Source: Cellulomonas telluris (GTDB lineage: Bacteria > Actinomycetota > Actinomycetes > Actinomycetales > Cellulomonadaceae). Taken from it: DNA of 64,000 bases. Of the stretch, positions 48,143 to 61,798 are shown one piece after another (position 1 is the stretch's first letter; every line of letters begins with the position of its first letter). Made by a program: the position numbers and the translations under genes. The notes beneath the pieces were generated by a model. The model saw nothing but the letters and a program-made list of their open reading frames with translations, was not told the DNA's origin and made no database searches. The stretch lies in contig NZ_QXFN01000003.1 in NCBI RefSeq assembly GCF_004886325.1, positions 186,001 through 250,000 on the forward strand. The letters run 5' to 3'.

Positions 48143-48147
48143 GTCAG

Positions 48148-48618
48148 ATGCCTCGCAAGGGTCCCGCTCCGAAGCGGCCGCTGATCGTCGACCCCGTCTA
48201 CGGTTCGCCGGTCGTCACGCAGCTCATCAACAAGGTCCTCCTCGACGGCAAGAAGACCGTCGCGGAGTCGATCGTCTACGGCGCCCTCGAGGGCGTCCGC
48301 GAGAAGACGCAGTCCGACCCGGTCGTCGTGCTCAAGCGCGCGCTGGACAACGTGCGTCCCTCCATCGAGGTGAAGTCCCGTCGCGTCGGTGGTGCGACCT
48401 ACCAGGTGCCGATCGAGGTCCGCCCCGTGCGCGCGACCACGCTCGCGCTGCGCTGGCTCACCGACTTCTCGCGCGCGCGTCGCGAGAAGACGATGACCGA
48501 GCGCCTCATGAACGAGATCCTCGACGCCTCCAACGGCCTGGGTGCCGCGGTCAAGCGCCGTGAGGACATGCACAAGATGGCCGAGTCCAACCGGGCGTTC
48601 GCGCACTACCGCTGGTGA
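48148..48618 (+). CDS. rpsG: 30S ribosomal protein S7
   Basis: A 156-aa primary assembly protein that organises the 3' domain of 16S rRNA and contacts E-site tRNA. It starts [20 protein letters not shown]. The central segment [20 protein letters not shown] and the C-terminal [11 protein letters not shown] match the family exactly in length. ATG 48148 lies 5 bases after rpsL, so the two are cotranscribed. S7 is the translational regulator of the str operon in enterobacteria. Whether that holds here cannot be seen. Confidence 0.98.
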   Translation: MPRKGPAPKRPLIVDPVYGSPVVTQLINKVLLDGKKTVAESIVYGALEGVREKTQSDPVVVLKRALDNVRPSIEVKSRRVGGATYQVPIEVRPVRATTLALRWLTDFSRARREKTMTERLMNEILDASNGLGAAVKRREDMHKMAESNRAFAHYRW

Positions 48619-48710
48619 CTCCTGGCCCGACGCCGCGGGCCGCCTGACCTCAGGTGCCCGCGGCGTCGGGGCCGGCACCGATCAACAGCCAACCGACAAG
48701 GGGCTATCAC

Positions 48711-50813
<2,103 letters not shown>

Positions 50814-50934
50814 TCCCACAGGTCGAACCCCGCAGTACCAGCAACACATCCGACCCGTAGGACCGCACGCCGAGCAGGTACCGTCAGGTGGCTGCCGTCG
50901 GGCAATCTCTACCAAGTCCTGAGGAGGACACCCA

Positions 50935-52128
<1,194 letters not shown>

Positions 52129-52155
52129 TCACCGCCCTCCGGGGCTGATCGCACA

Positions 52156-52187
52156 CAGGGCCCGGGAGCCTCGGCTCCCGGGCCCTG
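52156..52187 (+). terminator. Terminator after tuf
   Basis: 14-bp perfect stem (52156-52169 with 52174-52187), loop CTCG. It ends the str operon. Confidence 0.8.
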
Positions 52188-52269
52188 CTGCGTGCTCGCC
52201 GCCGGCGCCGCACGCGCCGTCCCCACCGACCGGTTACCGCCCCTGTGGCGGGGGCCACGACGACGGGGG

Positions 52270-52299
52270 TTGGCCATCCGTCCGATCGTCTGGCAGACT
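52270..52299 (+). promoter_or_regulatory. Candidate S10 operon promoter
   Basis: TTGGCC (52270-52275) and CAGACT (52294-52299, in the context TGGCAGACTG), spacer 18 bases. It gives a leader of about 215 bases before rpsJ. The rest of the 392-base gap shows no gene. Confidence 0.4.
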
Positions 52300-52520
52300 G
52301 TTCGGGTTGCCCGCTTCGGGTGTGCGTTCGCGCGCGCCTCGGCCAGGGCGACCAGACGTGGCGGTTCCGCAGGCCCCGGGGTCACCCCCGGTGGTGCGGG
52401 CCGCAACCACGACCCCCGTCCCGGGAACGGTACGCAGCGCGGAGGCGCGTCGCGAAAGGCGACACGCCCGAGTGCGGGGGTCGGACGGACCGGTATCGAG
52501 AGAGAGAAGTAGACGACGCC

Positions 52521-52829
52521 ATGGCGGGACAGAAGATCCGCATCCGGCTCAAGTCCTACGACCACGAGGTCATCGACAGCTCGGCGCGCAAGATCGTCGA
52601 CACGGTGACTCGCGCTGGTGCGTCGGTCGTGGGCCCGGTGCCGCTCCCGACGGAGAAGAACGTCTTCGTCGTGATCCGGTCGCCCCACAAGTACAAGGAC
52701 AGCCGCGAGCACTTCGAGATGCGCACGCACAAGCGGCTCATCGACATCATCGATCCCACGCCGAAGGCGGTCGACTCGCTCATGCGTCTCGACCTGCCCG
52801 CGGACGTGAACATCGAGATCAAGCTCTGA
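52521..52829 (+). CDS. rpsJ: 30S ribosomal protein S10
   Basis: A 102-aa protein of the 30S head that also acts as NusE in antitermination together with NusB. It begins [20 protein letters not shown]. The tRNA-contact loop [20 protein letters not shown] and the end [10 protein letters not shown] are typical. ATG 52521 is the only start fitting the family, and an in-frame upstream extension is rejected. First gene of the S10 operon, with rplC 23 bases downstream. The leader upstream probably carries the operon's control. Confidence 0.98.
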   Translation: MAGQKIRIRLKSYDHEVIDSSARKIVDTVTRAGASVVGPVPLPTEKNVFVVIRSPHKYKDSREHFEMRTHKRLIDIIDPTPKAVDSLMRLDLPADVNIEIKL

Positions 52830-52852
52830 CGCTGGGAAGGGACTGATCTTTC

Positions 52853-53512
52853 ATGGCTACCCAGCAGAACGCGCGCCCCGTCACCGCGGTGCTCGGCACG
52901 AAGCTCGGCATGACGCAGGTCTGGGACGAGGCCGGTCGCCTCGTGCCCGTGACCGTCGTCGCCGTCGCGCCGAACGTCGTGACGCAGGTGCGCTCCGCTG
53001 AGACCGACGGCTACGCCGCGGTGCAGCTGGCCCACGGCCAGATCGACCCGCGCAAGGTCACCAAGCCCCTCAAGGGTCACTTCGAGAAGGCGGGGGTCAC
53101 CCCTCGTCGGCACGTGACCGAGGTCCGCACCTCCGACGCGGCCGAGTACACGCTCGGCCAGGAGATCACCGCTGCGGCGTTCGAGGCCGGCCAGGTCGTC
53201 GACGTCGTCGGCACCACCAAGGGCAAGGGCACCGCCGGTGTCATGAAGCGTCACGGCTTCTCCGGCGTCGGCGCCTCCCACGGTGCGCACCGCAACCACC
53301 GCAAGCCCGGCTCGATCGGCGGCGCCTCGACGCCGTCGCGCGTCTTCAAGGGCCTGCGCATGGCCGGTCGGATGGGCGTCGCCCGTCAGACCACCCAGAA
53401 CCTGACCGTGCACGCGGTCGACGCCGAGAAGGGTCTGCTGCTCGTCAAGGGCGCCGTCCCGGGCCCCAAGGGCGGCGTCGTTCTCGTGCGTTCCGCTGCG
53501 AAGGGTGCGTGA
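52853..53512 (+). CDS. rplC: 50S ribosomal protein L3
   Basis: A 219-aa early-assembly protein near the peptidyl transferase centre. It begins [20 protein letters not shown]. The extended loop with [20 protein letters not shown] and [20 protein letters not shown] reaches the catalytic core. A short end, [20 protein letters not shown], follows. The length is normal. ATG 52853 has GGAAGGGA upstream. Its stop overlaps the rplD GTG (GTGA at 53509-53512), a coupling typical of this operon. Confidence 0.97.
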   Translation: MATQQNARPVTAVLGTKLGMTQVWDEAGRLVPVTVVAVAPNVVTQVRSAETDGYAAVQLAHGQIDPRKVTKPLKGHFEKAGVTPRRHVTEVRTSDAAEYTLGQEITAAAFEAGQVVDVVGTTKGKGTAGVMKRHGFSGVGASHGAHRNHRKPGSIGGASTPSRVFKGLRMAGRMGVARQTTQNLTVHAVDAEKGLLLVKGAVPGPKGGVVLVRSAAKGA

Positions 53513-54207
53513 CCTCGATGAGCGACACGCTGACCGTCGACGTCCTCGACGAGAAGGGCACGAAGGCCGGTACGGCCGACCTGCCCGGTGACGTCTTCGA
53601 CGCGCCGACGAACGTCCCCCTGATCCACCAGGTCGTCGTGGCCCAGCTCGCCGCTGCGCGGCAGGGCACCCACGACACGAAGAACCGTGGTGAGGTCCGG
53701 GGTGGCGGCAAGAAGCCGTACAAGCAGAAGGGCACCGGCCGCGCCCGTCAGGGCTCGACCCGCGCCCCGCAGTTCGCGGGTGGTGGCACGGTCCACGGCC
53801 CGACCCCGCGCGACTACTCGCAGCGGACCCCGAAGAAGATGAAGGCCGCGGCGCTCCGCGGTGCTCTCTCGGACCGCGCGCGTGCCGGCCGCGTCCACGT
53901 CGTGACGGGCTTCGCGCCCGGCCAGGTGCCGTCGACCAAGGCCGCCCTCGCGGTGCTCGACAACCTGTCCGGCCGCAAGAACGTCCTCGTGGTCGTCGAG
54001 CGCCAGGACGAGATCACCTGGAAGTCGCTGCGCAACGTCGAGCGGGTGCACCTGCTCGTCGCCGACCAGCTCAACACCTACGACGTCCTCATCTCGGACG
54101 ACGTGGTCTTCACGCAGGGCGCGCTCGACGCGTTCCTCGCCGGCCCCGTCAAGGGTGCGAAGGCCGTCGCGACCGAGTCCGAGGCCGCGCTGGAGGAGAC
54201 GAAGTGA
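53509..54207 (+). CDS. rplD: 50S ribosomal protein L4
   Basis: A 232-aa protein lining the exit tunnel. The extended loop contains [20 protein letters not shown] and [20 protein letters not shown], reaching the tunnel constriction, the site of macrolide-resistance mutations. The C-terminal globular part ends with [20 protein letters not shown], slightly longer than usual. GTG 53509 overlaps the rplC stop by four bases. ATG 53518 is an alternative start three codons in, and the two cannot be separated by sequence. The stop overlaps the rplW start (GTGA). Confidence 0.96.
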   Translation: MTSMSDTLTVDVLDEKGTKAGTADLPGDVFDAPTNVPLIHQVVVAQLAAARQGTHDTKNRGEVRGGGKKPYKQKGTGRARQGSTRAPQFAGGGTVHGPTPRDYSQRTPKKMKAAALRGALSDRARAGRVHVVTGFAPGQVPSTKAALAVLDNLSGRKNVLVVVERQDEITWKSLRNVERVHLLVADQLNTYDVLISDDVVFTQGALDAFLAGPVKGAKAVATESEAALEETK

Positions 54208-54506
54208 CCGCCGTGGGTAAGGACCCGCGCGACATCCTGATCGCGCCGGTCGTCTCGGAGAAGAGCTACGGCCTGCTCGACGAGGGCAAGTACACGTTCC
54301 TCGTCGACCCGCGGGCCAACAAGACCGAGATCAAGATCGCCGTCGAGCAGGTCTTCGGCGTCAAGGTCGACTCGGTCAACACCGCGAACCGCCAGGGCAA
54401 GGCCCGCCGGACCCGTTTCGGCATCGGCCGCCGCAAGGCCACGAAGCGTGCGATCGTCACCCTCCGCGAGGGCTCGATCGACATCTTCGGCGGACCGGTC
54501 GGCTGA
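54204..54506 (+). CDS. rplW: 50S ribosomal protein L23
   Basis: A 100-aa protein at the tunnel exit, docking site for trigger factor and the signal recognition particle. It begins [20 protein letters not shown], with [20 protein letters not shown] and [20 protein letters not shown] in the middle, and ends [16 protein letters not shown] 54204 overlaps the rplD stop by four bases. The length is normal for Actinobacteria. rplB follows after 23 bases. Confidence 0.97.
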   Translation: MTAVGKDPRDILIAPVVSEKSYGLLDEGKYTFLVDPRANKTEIKIAVEQVFGVKVDSVNTANRQGKARRTRFGIGRRKATKRAIVTLREGSIDIFGGPVG

Positions 54507-54529
54507 GGCCCGGAAGGATCTGAGGACTC

Positions 54530-55366
<837 letters not shown>

Positions 55367-55378
55367 TAGGAGCCCGAG

Positions 55379-55660
55379 ATGCCTCGCAGCCTCAAGAAGG
55401 GCCCGTTCGTCGACGACCACCTGCAGAAGAAGGTCGACGCGCAGAACGAGGCCGGCACGAAGAACGTCATCAAGACGTGGTCTCGTCGCTCGATGATCAC
55501 GCCGGACTTCCTCGGCCACACCTTCGCGGTCCACGACGGCCGCAAGCACACGCCCGTGTTCGTGACGGAGTCGATGGTCGGGCACAAGCTCGGCGAGTTC
55601 GCCCCCACGCGGACGTTCCGCGGCCACGAGAAGGACGACCGGAAGGGCCGTCGCCGCTGA
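55379..55660 (+). CDS. rpsS: 30S ribosomal protein S19
   Basis: A 93-aa protein of the 30S head that forms a complex with S13 and contacts the intersubunit bridge. It begins [40 protein letters not shown] and [20 protein letters not shown] are signature segments. The C-terminus is basic ([11 protein letters not shown]). ATG 55379 is 12 bases after rplB, with AGGAG just before it. rplV follows after 53 bases. Confidence 0.98.
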   Translation: MPRSLKKGPFVDDHLQKKVDAQNEAGTKNVIKTWSRRSMITPDFLGHTFAVHDGRKHTPVFVTESMVGHKLGEFAPTRTFRGHEKDDRKGRRR

Positions 55661-55713
55661 CCCCGGTCAGCCTGGTGACGCCCTGACGGCAGAGAACAGA
55701 GAGCAGGACAGCG

Positions 55714-56091
55714 ATGGAAGCCAAGGCGAAGGCGCGGTTCGTCCGCGTCACGCCCCAGAAGGCCCGCCGCGTCGTGGACCTCATCCGTGGCAAGCAGGCG
55801 GCCGAGGCCGTGGCGGTGCTGAAGTTCGCGCCGCAGGCCGCGGCGGAGCCCGTCCTCAAGACGGTGCAGTCCGCGGTCGCGAACGCGGTCGAGGGGGCCA
55901 AGCGCAACAGCGAGCGGCTCGACGAGACGAACCTCTACATCTCCGAGGTCTTCGTCGACGAGGGCCCGACGCTCAAGCGGTTCCGGCCGCGCGCGCAGGG
56001 GCGCGCGGGCCGCATCCTCAAGCGCACGAGCCACATCACGGTCGTGGTGGCCGAGCGCGAGACGACGAGCACGAAGGGACGGGCCCGCTAG
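55714..56091 (+). CDS. rplV: 50S ribosomal protein L22
   Basis: A 125-aa protein whose long beta-hairpin lines the exit tunnel opposite L4. It begins [20 protein letters not shown], and the hairpin tip region is [20 protein letters not shown], the site of macrolide-resistance changes in other species. It ends [15 protein letters not shown] 55714 follows AGGACAG. The stop shares one base with the GTG of rpsC (TAGTG at 56089-56093), coupling the two. Length is slightly above the common 110-115. Confidence 0.97.
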   Translation: MEAKAKARFVRVTPQKARRVVDLIRGKQAAEAVAVLKFAPQAAAEPVLKTVQSAVANAVEGAKRNSERLDETNLYISEVFVDEGPTLKRFRPRAQGRAGRILKRTSHITVVVAERETTSTKGRAR

Positions 56092-56927
56092 TGGGACAGA
56101 AGGTCAACCCGCTCGGGTACCGCCTGGGCATCACGACGGATCACCGCTCGCGCTGGTTCGCCGACTCGACGAAGCCGGGTCAGCGCTACCGCGACTACGT
56201 CCGCGAGGACGTGCAGATCCGCAAGCTCATGAGCACCGGCCTCGAGCGCGCCGGCATCGCCAAGGTGGAGATCGAGCGCACGCGTGACCGCGTCCGCGTC
56301 GACATCCACACCGCCCGCCCGGGCATCGTCATCGGGCGTCGCGGGGCCGAGGCCGACCGCATCCGCGGCGAGCTCGAGAAGCTCACGGGCAAGCAGGTCC
56401 AGCTGAACATCCTCGAGGTCAAGAACGCCGAGATCGAGGCCCAGCTGGTCGCCCAGGGCATCGCCGAGCAGCTCGCGAGCCGTGTCTCGTTCCGCCGCGC
56501 CATGCGCAAGGGCATCCAGTCCGCGCAGCGCGCCGGCGCCAAGGGCATCCGCGTGCAGGTCTCCGGCCGCCTCGGCGGCGCGGAGATGAGCCGCACGGAG
56601 TTCTACCGCGAGGGTCGCGTGCCGCTGCACACGCTCCGCGCCAACATCGACTACGGCTTCTTCGAGGCCCGCACGACCTTCGGCCGCATCGGCGTGAAGG
56701 TCTGGGTCTACAAGGGCGACGTCACCGAGCGCGAGTGGGCGCAGCAGCAGGCCACCCAGGCCCCGCGCCCGTCGCGCGGCCCGCGTGGTGACCGCGGCGA
56801 CCGTGGCGACCGTGGCCCCCGTGGCGGCGGCCGTCGCCCCGAGCGCCAGGACGCCCCCGCCCCGGCCGCCGAGCAGTCGGCGCCCGCGGCGGACACCGCG
56901 CCCACCGAGTCCGGAACGGAGGCCTGA
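56091..56927 (+). CDS. rpsC: 30S ribosomal protein S3
   Basis: A 278-aa protein at the mRNA entry, with helicase activity together with S4 and S5. It begins [20 protein letters not shown]. The KH domain holds [20 protein letters not shown], and the C-terminal domain contains [20 protein letters not shown]. Residues about 225-278 form a low-complexity tail with [18 protein letters not shown] repeats, then an Ala/Pro/Glu end. Such tails are common in high-GC Actinobacteria. GTG 56091 overlaps the rplV stop. rplP follows after 3 bases. Confidence 0.97.
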   Translation: MGQKVNPLGYRLGITTDHRSRWFADSTKPGQRYRDYVREDVQIRKLMSTGLERAGIAKVEIERTRDRVRVDIHTARPGIVIGRRGAEADRIRGELEKLTGKQVQLNILEVKNAEIEAQLVAQGIAEQLASRVSFRRAMRKGIQSAQRAGAKGIRVQVSGRLGGAEMSRTEFYREGRVPLHTLRANIDYGFFEARTTFGRIGVKVWVYKGDVTEREWAQQQATQAPRPSRGPRGDRGDRGDRGPRGGGRRPERQDAPAPAAEQSAPAADTAPTESGTEA

Positions 56928-56930
56928 GCC

Positions 56931-57347
56931 GTGCTGATCCCGCGCCGGCTGAAGCACCGCAAGCAGCACCACCCGAAGCGCTCCGGCGCCTCGACGGGTG
57001 GCACGCAGATCTCGTTCGGCGAGTACGGCATCCAGGCTCTCGAGCCCGCCTACGTCACGAACCGGCAGATCGAGGCTGCTCGTATCGCCATGACCCGCCA
57101 CATCAAGCGCGGGGGGAAGGTCTGGATCAACATCTACCCGGACCGTCCCCTCACGAAGAAGCCCGCCGAGACCCGCATGGGTTCCGGCAAGGGCTCGCCC
57201 GAGTGGTGGATCGCCAACGTCAAGCCCGGTCGAGTGATGTTCGAGCTCGCCGGTGTCCCGGAGCCGCTGGCCCGCGAGGCCATGCGCCGTGCGATGCACA
57301 AGCTCCCGATGAAGACGCGTTTCATCGTGCGCGAGGGGGGTAACTGA
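56931..57347 (+). CDS. rplP: 50S ribosomal protein L16
   Basis: A 138-aa protein that contacts A-site tRNA and is needed for late 50S assembly. It begins [20 protein letters not shown], and the signature segments are [20 protein letters not shown] and [23 protein letters not shown] 56931 is 3 bases after the rpsC stop. Its stop shares one base with the rpmC ATG (TGATG), so translation is coupled. Standard length. Confidence 0.98.
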   Translation: MLIPRRLKHRKQHHPKRSGASTGGTQISFGEYGIQALEPAYVTNRQIEAARIAMTRHIKRGGKVWINIYPDRPLTKKPAETRMGSGKGSPEWWIANVKPGRVMFELAGVPEPLAREAMRRAMHKLPMKTRFIVREGGN

Positions 57348-57583
57348 TGGCCATCGGTACCAAGGGTCTGGCTCCCGACGAGCTCGACACCTTCGACGAC
57401 GAGAAGCTGGCCGCCGAGCTGAAGAAGGCCAAGGAGGAGCTGTTCAACCTCCGCTTCCAGTCGGCGACCGGTCAGCTCGAGAGCCACGGGCGCCTCAAGG
57501 CCGTCCGCCGTGACATCGCGCGCATCTACACGATCCTGCGCGAGCGCGAGCTCGGCATCCGTACCGCCCCGAGCGCGGAGTGA
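57347..57583 (+). CDS. rpmC: 50S ribosomal protein L29
   Basis: A 78-aa helical protein at the tunnel exit next to L23. The core [20 protein letters not shown] followed by [20 protein letters not shown] matches the family. The N-terminus ([20 protein letters not shown]) and C-terminus ([11 protein letters not shown]) are slightly extended. ATG 57347 overlaps the rplP stop by one base. rpsQ begins 8 bases after it. Confidence 0.97.
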   Translation: MAIGTKGLAPDELDTFDDEKLAAELKKAKEELFNLRFQSATGQLESHGRLKAVRRDIARIYTILRERELGIRTAPSAE

Positions 57584-57590
57584 GGCCCTG

Positions 57591-57878
57591 ATGACTAAGC
57601 ACGAGCACACGACCGCGACGACCGAGCACCGGGCATATCGCAAGACCCGGCGTGGTTACGTCGTGAGCGACAAGATGGAGAAGACGGTCGTCGTCGAGGT
57701 CGAGGACCGCGTCAAGCACCCGCTGTACGGCAAGGTCATCCGCCGTACGAGCAAGGTCAAGGCGCACGACGAGCTGAACGCCGCCGGCGTCGGCGACCTG
57801 GTCGAGATCATGGAGACCCGGCCGCTGTCCGCGACCAAGCGGTGGCGCGTCGTCGAGATCCTCGAGAAGGCCAAGTAG
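57591..57878 (+). CDS. rpsQ: 30S ribosomal protein S17
   Basis: A 95-aa OB-fold protein binding the 5' domain of 16S r[23 protein letters not shown] and [20 protein letters not shown] identify it, and [20 protein letters not shown] follows. The N-terminus [14 protein letters not shown] is a short hydrophilic extension. ATG 57591 is 8 bases after rpmC. It is the last gene of this unit: a strong hairpin and a 175-base gap follow before rplN. An in-frame start further upstream, inside rpmC, is rejected. Confidence 0.97.
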   Translation: MTKHEHTTATTEHRAYRKTRRGYVVSDKMEKTVVVEVEDRVKHPLYGKVIRRTSKVKAHDELNAAGVGDLVEIMETRPLSATKRWRVVEILEKAK

Positions 57879-57924
57879 CACCTGTTCCCGGGCCCACCGG
57901 CCCGGCACGCACGACAGTTGCCCG

Positions 57925-57959
57925 CGACGCGGGCGCGCCCTGCGGGGCCGCCCGCGTCG
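57925..57959 (+). terminator. Hairpin between the S10 and spc operons
   Basis: CGACGCGGGC (57925-57934) pairs with GCCCGCGTCG (57950-57959), and an inner stem continues with one bulged base around loop TGCG. It splits rpsQ from rplN, which are cotranscribed in many bacteria, so the two blocks may be separate transcription units here. Confidence 0.65.
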
Positions 57960-58053
57960 TGTGCACCACGGCAACCATCCGTTCGGCCAGGCTCGGCGGC
58001 CGCCCTCCCGGCGGTGCGGTGCGAGAACCCGCCAGACGACAGGAGAGAGCTAG

Positions 58054-58422
58054 ATGATCCAGCAGGAGTCGCGACTGCGTGTCGCCGACAACACGGGTGC
58101 CAAGGAGATCCTCTGCATCCGTGTGCTCGGCGGCTCCGGCCGTCGCTACGCCGGTATCGGCGACGTCATCGTCGCCACCGTCAAGGACGCGATCCCCGGC
58201 GGCAACGTCAAGAAGGGCGACGTCGTCAAGGCGGTCGTCGTGCGCACCCGCAAGGAGCGCCGGCGCCCCGACGGCTCGTACATCAAGTTCGACGAGAACG
58301 CCGCGGTGATCCTCAAGAACGACGGCGAGCCGCGCGGCACCCGCATCTTCGGCCCCGTGGGCCGCGAGCTGCGCGACAAGAAGTTCATGAAGATCATCTC
58401 GCTGGCGCCGGAGGTGCTCTGA
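58054..58422 (+). CDS. rplN: 50S ribosomal protein L14
   Basis: A 122-aa protein at the subunit interface and binding site of RsfS. It begins [20 protein letters not shown]. Signature [20 protein letters not shown] and [20 protein letters not shown] follow, and the end is [16 protein letters not shown] 58054 follows AGGAGAGAG. First gene of the spc operon, with rplX 2 bases after its stop. Standard length. Confidence 0.98.
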   Translation: MIQQESRLRVADNTGAKEILCIRVLGGSGRRYAGIGDVIVATVKDAIPGGNVKKGDVVKAVVVRTRKERRRPDGSYIKFDENAAVILKNDGEPRGTRIFGPVGRELRDKKFMKIISLAPEVL

Positions 58423-58424
58423 CC

Positions 58425-58766
58425 ATGGCGAAGATCAAGAAGGGCGACCTCGTCCTCGTCATCTCGGGCCGCGACAAGAACAAGACCGGTCGCGTCCTCG
58501 AGGTGCTCCCCGAGACCCAGCGCGTCGTCGTCGAGGGTGTCCAGCGCGTGCAGAAGCACACGAAGGCCGGCCAGAGCTCGCGCGGCACCCGCACGGGTGG
58601 CATCGAGACCGTCGAGGCCCCCATCCACATCAGCAACGTGATGCTGGTGGACCCGGAGACCAAGAAGGGCACCCGGGTCGGCTACCGCACCGAGCAGGTC
58701 GAGCGCGACGGGCGCACGCGCACCGTGCGCGTCCGCGTCGCCAAGCGCTCCGGTAAGGACATCTGA
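58425..58766 (+). CDS. rplX: 50S ribosomal protein L24
   Basis: A 113-aa KOW-domain protein, an early assembly initiator at the 5' end of 23S r[23 protein letters not shown] is the KOW motif, and [20 protein letters not shown] and [20 protein letters not shown] follow. The C-terminus is basic ([10 protein letters not shown]). ATG 58425 follows GGAGG within the end of rplN. The stop overlaps the rplE start by one base (TGATG), so the two are coupled. Confidence 0.97.
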   Translation: MAKIKKGDLVLVISGRDKNKTGRVLEVLPETQRVVVEGVQRVQKHTKAGQSSRGTRTGGIETVEAPIHISNVMLVDPETKKGTRVGYRTEQVERDGRTRTVRVRVAKRSGKDI

Positions 58767-59338
58767 TGACCGAGACCACGATCGAGGCCCCGGCCCAGCC
58801 GCGCCTCAAGACGCGCTACAACGACGAGATCAAGCCGGCGCTGTTCGAGCAGTTCTCGCACGAGAACATCAACCAGGTCGCGCGGCTCGTCAAGGTCGTC
58901 GTGAACATGGGTGTCGGCGAGGCCGCCAAGGACTCCAAGCTGATCGAGGGCGCGATCCGCGACCTGACCCAGATCACGGGCCAGAAGCCGCAGGTCACGA
59001 AGGCCCGCAAGTCCATCGCGCAGTTCAAGCTGCGCGAGGGCATGCCGATCGGCGCGCACGTCACGCTGCGCGGCGACCGCGCCTGGGAGTTCCTCGACCG
59101 CCTGCTGTCGATCGCGCTGCCGCGCATCCGCGACTTCCGCGGCCTGTCCCCGGCCCAGTTCGACGGGAACGGCAACTACACCTTCGGCCTCGTGGAGCAG
59201 TCCGTGTTCCACGAGATCGACCAGGACAAGATCGACCGGGTCCGCGGCATGGACATCACCATCGTCACGACCGCCACCACGGACGACGAGGGGCGCGCGT
59301 TCCTCAAGCTCCTCGGCTTCCCGTTCAAGGAGAACTGA
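58766..59338 (+). CDS. rplE: 50S ribosomal protein L5
   Basis: A 190-aa protein of the central protuberance that binds 5S rRNA and P-site t[23 protein letters not shown] and [20 protein letters not shown] start it, followed by [20 protein letters not shown] and [20 protein letters not shown]. The end [15 protein letters not shown] is typical. ATG 58766 overlaps the rplX stop. It is followed at once (1 base) by rpsN. Length is standard for the actinobacterial form. Confidence 0.98.
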   Translation: MTETTIEAPAQPRLKTRYNDEIKPALFEQFSHENINQVARLVKVVVNMGVGEAAKDSKLIEGAIRDLTQITGQKPQVTKARKSIAQFKLREGMPIGAHVTLRGDRAWEFLDRLLSIALPRIRDFRGLSPAQFDGNGNYTFGLVEQSVFHEIDQDKIDRVRGMDITIVTTATTDDEGRAFLKLLGFPFKEN

Positions 59339-59339
59339 C

Positions 59340-59525
59340 ATGGCGAAGACCGCCCTCATCAACAAGGCGGCCGCGAAGCCGAAGTTCGCGGTCCGTGCCT
59401 ACACGCGCTGCCAGCGGTGCGGTCGCCCGCACTCGGTGTACCGCAAGTTCGGCCTGTGCCGGATCTGCGTGCGGGAGATGGCCCACCGCGGCGAGCTCCC
59501 CGGCGTGACCAAGAGCAGCTGGTAA
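59340..59525 (+). CDS. rpsN: 30S ribosomal protein S14, type Z (zinc-binding)
   Basis: A 61-aa short form of S14 with a complete CxxC...CxxC zinc site: [10 protein letters not shown] and [11 protein letters not shown] (cysteines at about residues 24, 27, 40, 43). It binds 16S rRNA in the 30S head. The zinc-containing form in the spc operon is the standard version, and a zinc-free paralogue, if present, lies elsewhere. ATG 59340 is 1 base after rplE. A hairpin separates it from rpsH. The intact site here contrasts with the incomplete one in L33. Confidence 0.98.
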   Translation: MAKTALINKAAAKPKFAVRAYTRCQRCGRPHSVYRKFGLCRICVREMAHRGELPGVTKSSW

Positions 59526-59546
59526 GTACCACCGGACGTCGGTAGG

Positions 59547-59572
59547 TCCGCGCCCCTGCGAGGGGGCGCGGA
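59547..59572 (+). other. Hairpin between rpsN and rpsH
   Basis: TCCGCGCCCC (59547-59556) pairs with GGGGCGCGGA (59563-59572), loop TGCGAG. It lies in a 75-base gap inside an otherwise tightly packed operon. It may act as an RNA processing or S8-related control site, or as a partial terminator. Confidence 0.5.
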
Positions 59573-59600
59573 TACCCCGGCGAGAAAGGGCTGACGCCCG

Positions 59601-59999
59601 ATGACCATGACCGACCCGATCGCAGACTTCCTGACGCGTCTGCGGAACGCGAACTCGGCGCACCACGACACGGTGACGATCCCGTTCTCGAAGCTCAAGA
59701 GCCACATCGCCGAGATCCTGCAGGCGGAGGGCTACATCGCCGGCTGGACCGTCGAGGACGCCCCCGTGGGCAAGAACCTCACGATCACGCTGAAGTACGG
59801 CCCCAACCGCGAGCGCGCGCTCGCCGGCCTCAAGCGCGTGTCCAAGCCGGGCATGCGCGTGTACGCCAAGTCGACCAACCTGCCCAAGGTGCTCGGCGGC
59901 CTGGGCGTGGCGATCCTGTCCACGTCCTCCGGCCTGCTGACCGACAAGCAGGCCGCCAAGAAGGGTGTGGGCGGGGAAGTCCTCGCCTACGTCTGGTAA
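59601..59999 (+). CDS. rpsH: 30S ribosomal protein S8
   Basis: A 132-aa primary binder of the central 16S domain and the usual translational repressor of the spc operon. It begins [20 protein letters not shown], with [20 protein letters not shown] and the C-terminal [20 protein letters not shown] as signatures. Ends [12 protein letters not shown] 59601 lies 12 bases after GAGAAAGG. rplF starts 24 bases after it. Standard length. Confidence 0.98.
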   Translation: MTMTDPIADFLTRLRNANSAHHDTVTIPFSKLKSHIAEILQAEGYIAGWTVEDAPVGKNLTITLKYGPNRERALAGLKRVSKPGMRVYAKSTNLPKVLGGLGVAILSTSSGLLTDKQAAKKGVGGEVLAYVW

Positions 60000-60023
60000 G
60001 CCCGAGACGAGAGGAGAACAGCC

Positions 60024-60563
60024 ATGTCCCGAATCGGCAGGATCCCCGTCCCGGTGCCGAACGGTGTCGACGTGACGATCGACGGCCAGCTCGTGAGCGT
60101 GAAGGGCCCGAAGGGGACCCTCACGCACACCGTCCCCGCCCCGCTGGCGGTGGACCGTGACGAGGCCGGCGCGCTCGTGGTGACGCGTCCCGACGACGAG
60201 CGCCTCTCGCGCTCGCTGCACGGCCTGACCCGCACGCTGCTGGCCAACCTGGTCACCGGCGTGACGGAGGGCTACACGAAGAAGCTCGAGATCGTCGGCA
60301 CCGGTTACCGCGTGGCGGCGAAGGGCGACACCCTCGAGTTCGCACTCGGCTTCAGCCACCCGGTCGTCGTCGAGCCCCCGGCGGGCATCACGTTCGCCGT
60401 CGAGACCCCGACGAAGTTCTCGGTCCAGGGCATCGACAAGCAGCAGGTGGGCGAGGTCGCCGCGAACATCCGCAAGATCCGCAAGCCCGAGCCGTACAAG
60501 GGCAAGGGCGTGCGCTACGCGGGCGAGAACGTGCGCCGCAAGGTCGGAAAGGCTGGGAAGTAA
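60024..60563 (+). CDS. rplF: 50S ribosomal protein L6
   Basis: A 179-aa protein near the GTPase centre. It begins [20 protein letters not shown]. Its two similar domains carry [10 protein letters not shown] and [20 protein letters not shown], and the signature [20 protein letters not shown] lies near the end, followed by the basic [13 protein letters not shown] 60024 follows GAGGAG. rplR starts 3 bases after its stop. Standard length. Confidence 0.98.
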   Translation: MSRIGRIPVPVPNGVDVTIDGQLVSVKGPKGTLTHTVPAPLAVDRDEAGALVVTRPDDERLSRSLHGLTRTLLANLVTGVTEGYTKKLEIVGTGYRVAAKGDTLEFALGFSHPVVVEPPAGITFAVETPTKFSVQGIDKQQVGEVAANIRKIRKPEPYKGKGVRYAGENVRRKVGKAGK

Positions 60564-60566
60564 GCC

Positions 60567-60938
60567 ATGGCGATCAGCATCAAGGGCAAGGGCAAGTCCA
60601 TCGCCCGTCGCCGTCGGCACCTGCGCCTGCGCAAGAAGGTCGTCGGCACGGCCGCCCGTCCGCGCCTGGTCGTGACGCGCTCGGCGCGCCACATCACGGC
60701 TCAGGTCGTCGACGACGGCATCGGCCAGACGGTGGCCTCGGCCTCGACGCTCGAGGCGGACCTGCGCGGCACCGAGGGCGACAAGACGGCCAAGGCGCGC
60801 AAGGTCGGCGAGCTCGTCGCCGCGCGTGCGAAGGCGGCCGGCATCGAGTCGGTCGTGTTCGACCGCGGCGGCAACAAGTACCACGGCCGTGTGGCCGCGG
60901 TCGCCGACGGCGCCCGCGAGGGCGGTCTGGCCCTGTGA
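60567..60938 (+). CDS. rplR: 50S ribosomal protein L18
   Basis: A 123-aa 5S-rRNA-binding protein of the central protuberance. The basic N-terminus [20 protein letters not shown] is followed by [20 protein letters not shown] and the signature [20 protein letters not shown]. It ends EGGLAL. ATG 60567 lies 3 bases after rplF, with GGAAAGG upstream. It is followed by rpsE after 34 bases. Standard length for Actinobacteria. Confidence 0.98.
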   Translation: MAISIKGKGKSIARRRRHLRLRKKVVGTAARPRLVVTRSARHITAQVVDDGIGQTVASASTLEADLRGTEGDKTAKARKVGELVAARAKAAGIESVVFDRGGNKYHGRVAAVADGAREGGLAL

Positions 60939-60972
60939 CGACGAACTCCGCATCGAAGAAGAGGACTTTCTG

Positions 60973-61614
60973 ATGGCTGCTCCTCAGCGCAGCAACACCG
61001 GTGCCGGCGGCACCGGCGGCGACCGCCGGGACGGCGGCCGTCGTGACGGCGGGCGGCGTGGTGACGCCGCCGAGAAGAGCGCGTTCGTCGAGCGCGTCGT
61101 GACGATCAACCGCGTCGCCAAGGTCGTCAAGGGCGGCCGCCGCTTCAGCTTCACCGCGCTCGTCGTGGTGGGCGACGGTGACGGCACGGTCGGCGTCGGC
61201 TACGGGAAGGCCAAGGAGGTGCCCGCGGCGATCGCCAAGGGCGTCGAGGAGGCGAAGAAGAACTTCTTCCGCGTCCCCCGCATCCAGGGCACCATCCCGC
61301 ACCCCGTCCAGGGCGAGAAGGCCGCGGGCGTCGTGTTCCTGCGCCCCGCGTCGCCGGGTACCGGTGTGATCGCCGGCGGTCCGGTGCGTGCGGTGCTCGA
61401 GTGCGCCGGCATCCACGACGTGCTCAGCAAGTCGCTCGGGTCGTCCAACGCGATCAACATCGTGCACGCCACGGTCGAGGCCCTGCGCTCCCTCGAGGAG
61501 CCCGAGGCCGTCGCAGCCCGTCGTGGGCTGTCGCTCGACCACGTGGCCCCGGCCCCGCTCCTGCGGGCGCAGGCCGAGGGTCGCGCGGCGGCTGCCGCGA
61601 AGGTGGGTGCGTGA
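60973..61614 (+). CDS. rpsE: 30S ribosomal protein S5
   Basis: A 213-aa decoding-fidelity protein. Residues 1-32 are a Gly/Arg-rich extension ([17 protein letters not shown]). The conserved core starts [20 protein letters not shown], with [20 protein letters not shown] and [21 protein letters not shown]5 mutations affect spectinomycin sensitivity and fidelity. ATG 60973 is used, and an in-frame upstream extension within rplR is rejected. Its stop overlaps the rpmD ATG by one base (TGATG). Confidence 0.97.
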   Translation: MAAPQRSNTGAGGTGGDRRDGGRRDGGRRGDAAEKSAFVERVVTINRVAKVVKGGRRFSFTALVVVGDGDGTVGVGYGKAKEVPAAIAKGVEEAKKNFFRVPRIQGTIPHPVQGEKAAGVVFLRPASPGTGVIAGGPVRAVLECAGIHDVLSKSLGSSNAINIVHATVEALRSLEEPEAVAARRGLSLDHVAPAPLLRAQAEGRAAAAAKVGA

Positions 61615-61796
61615 TGGCTCGTCTCAAGGTGACCCAGACCCGGTCCGCCATCGGCGGCAAGCAGAACCAGCGCGACACGCTGCGCACCCTGGGCCTGAAG
61701 CGGATCGGCGACGTCGTCGTCAAGGAGGACCGCCCCGAGATCCGCGGCATGGTCAAGACGGTGACGCACCTGGTCGCGGTCGAGGAGGTCGAGTGA
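61614..61796 (+). CDS. rpmD: 50S ribosomal protein L30
   Basis: A 60-aa compact protein of the 50S subunit. [20 protein letters not shown] and [20 protein letters not shown] identify it, ending [19 protein letters not shown] 61614 overlaps the rpsE stop by one base. Its stop overlaps or precedes the rplO start: GTG 61793 would overlap as GTGA, while ATG 61799 starts 2 bases after. Standard length. Confidence 0.97.
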   Translation: MARLKVTQTRSAIGGKQNQRDTLRTLGLKRIGDVVVKEDRPEIRGMVKTVTHLVAVEEVE

Positions 61797-61798
61797 CC

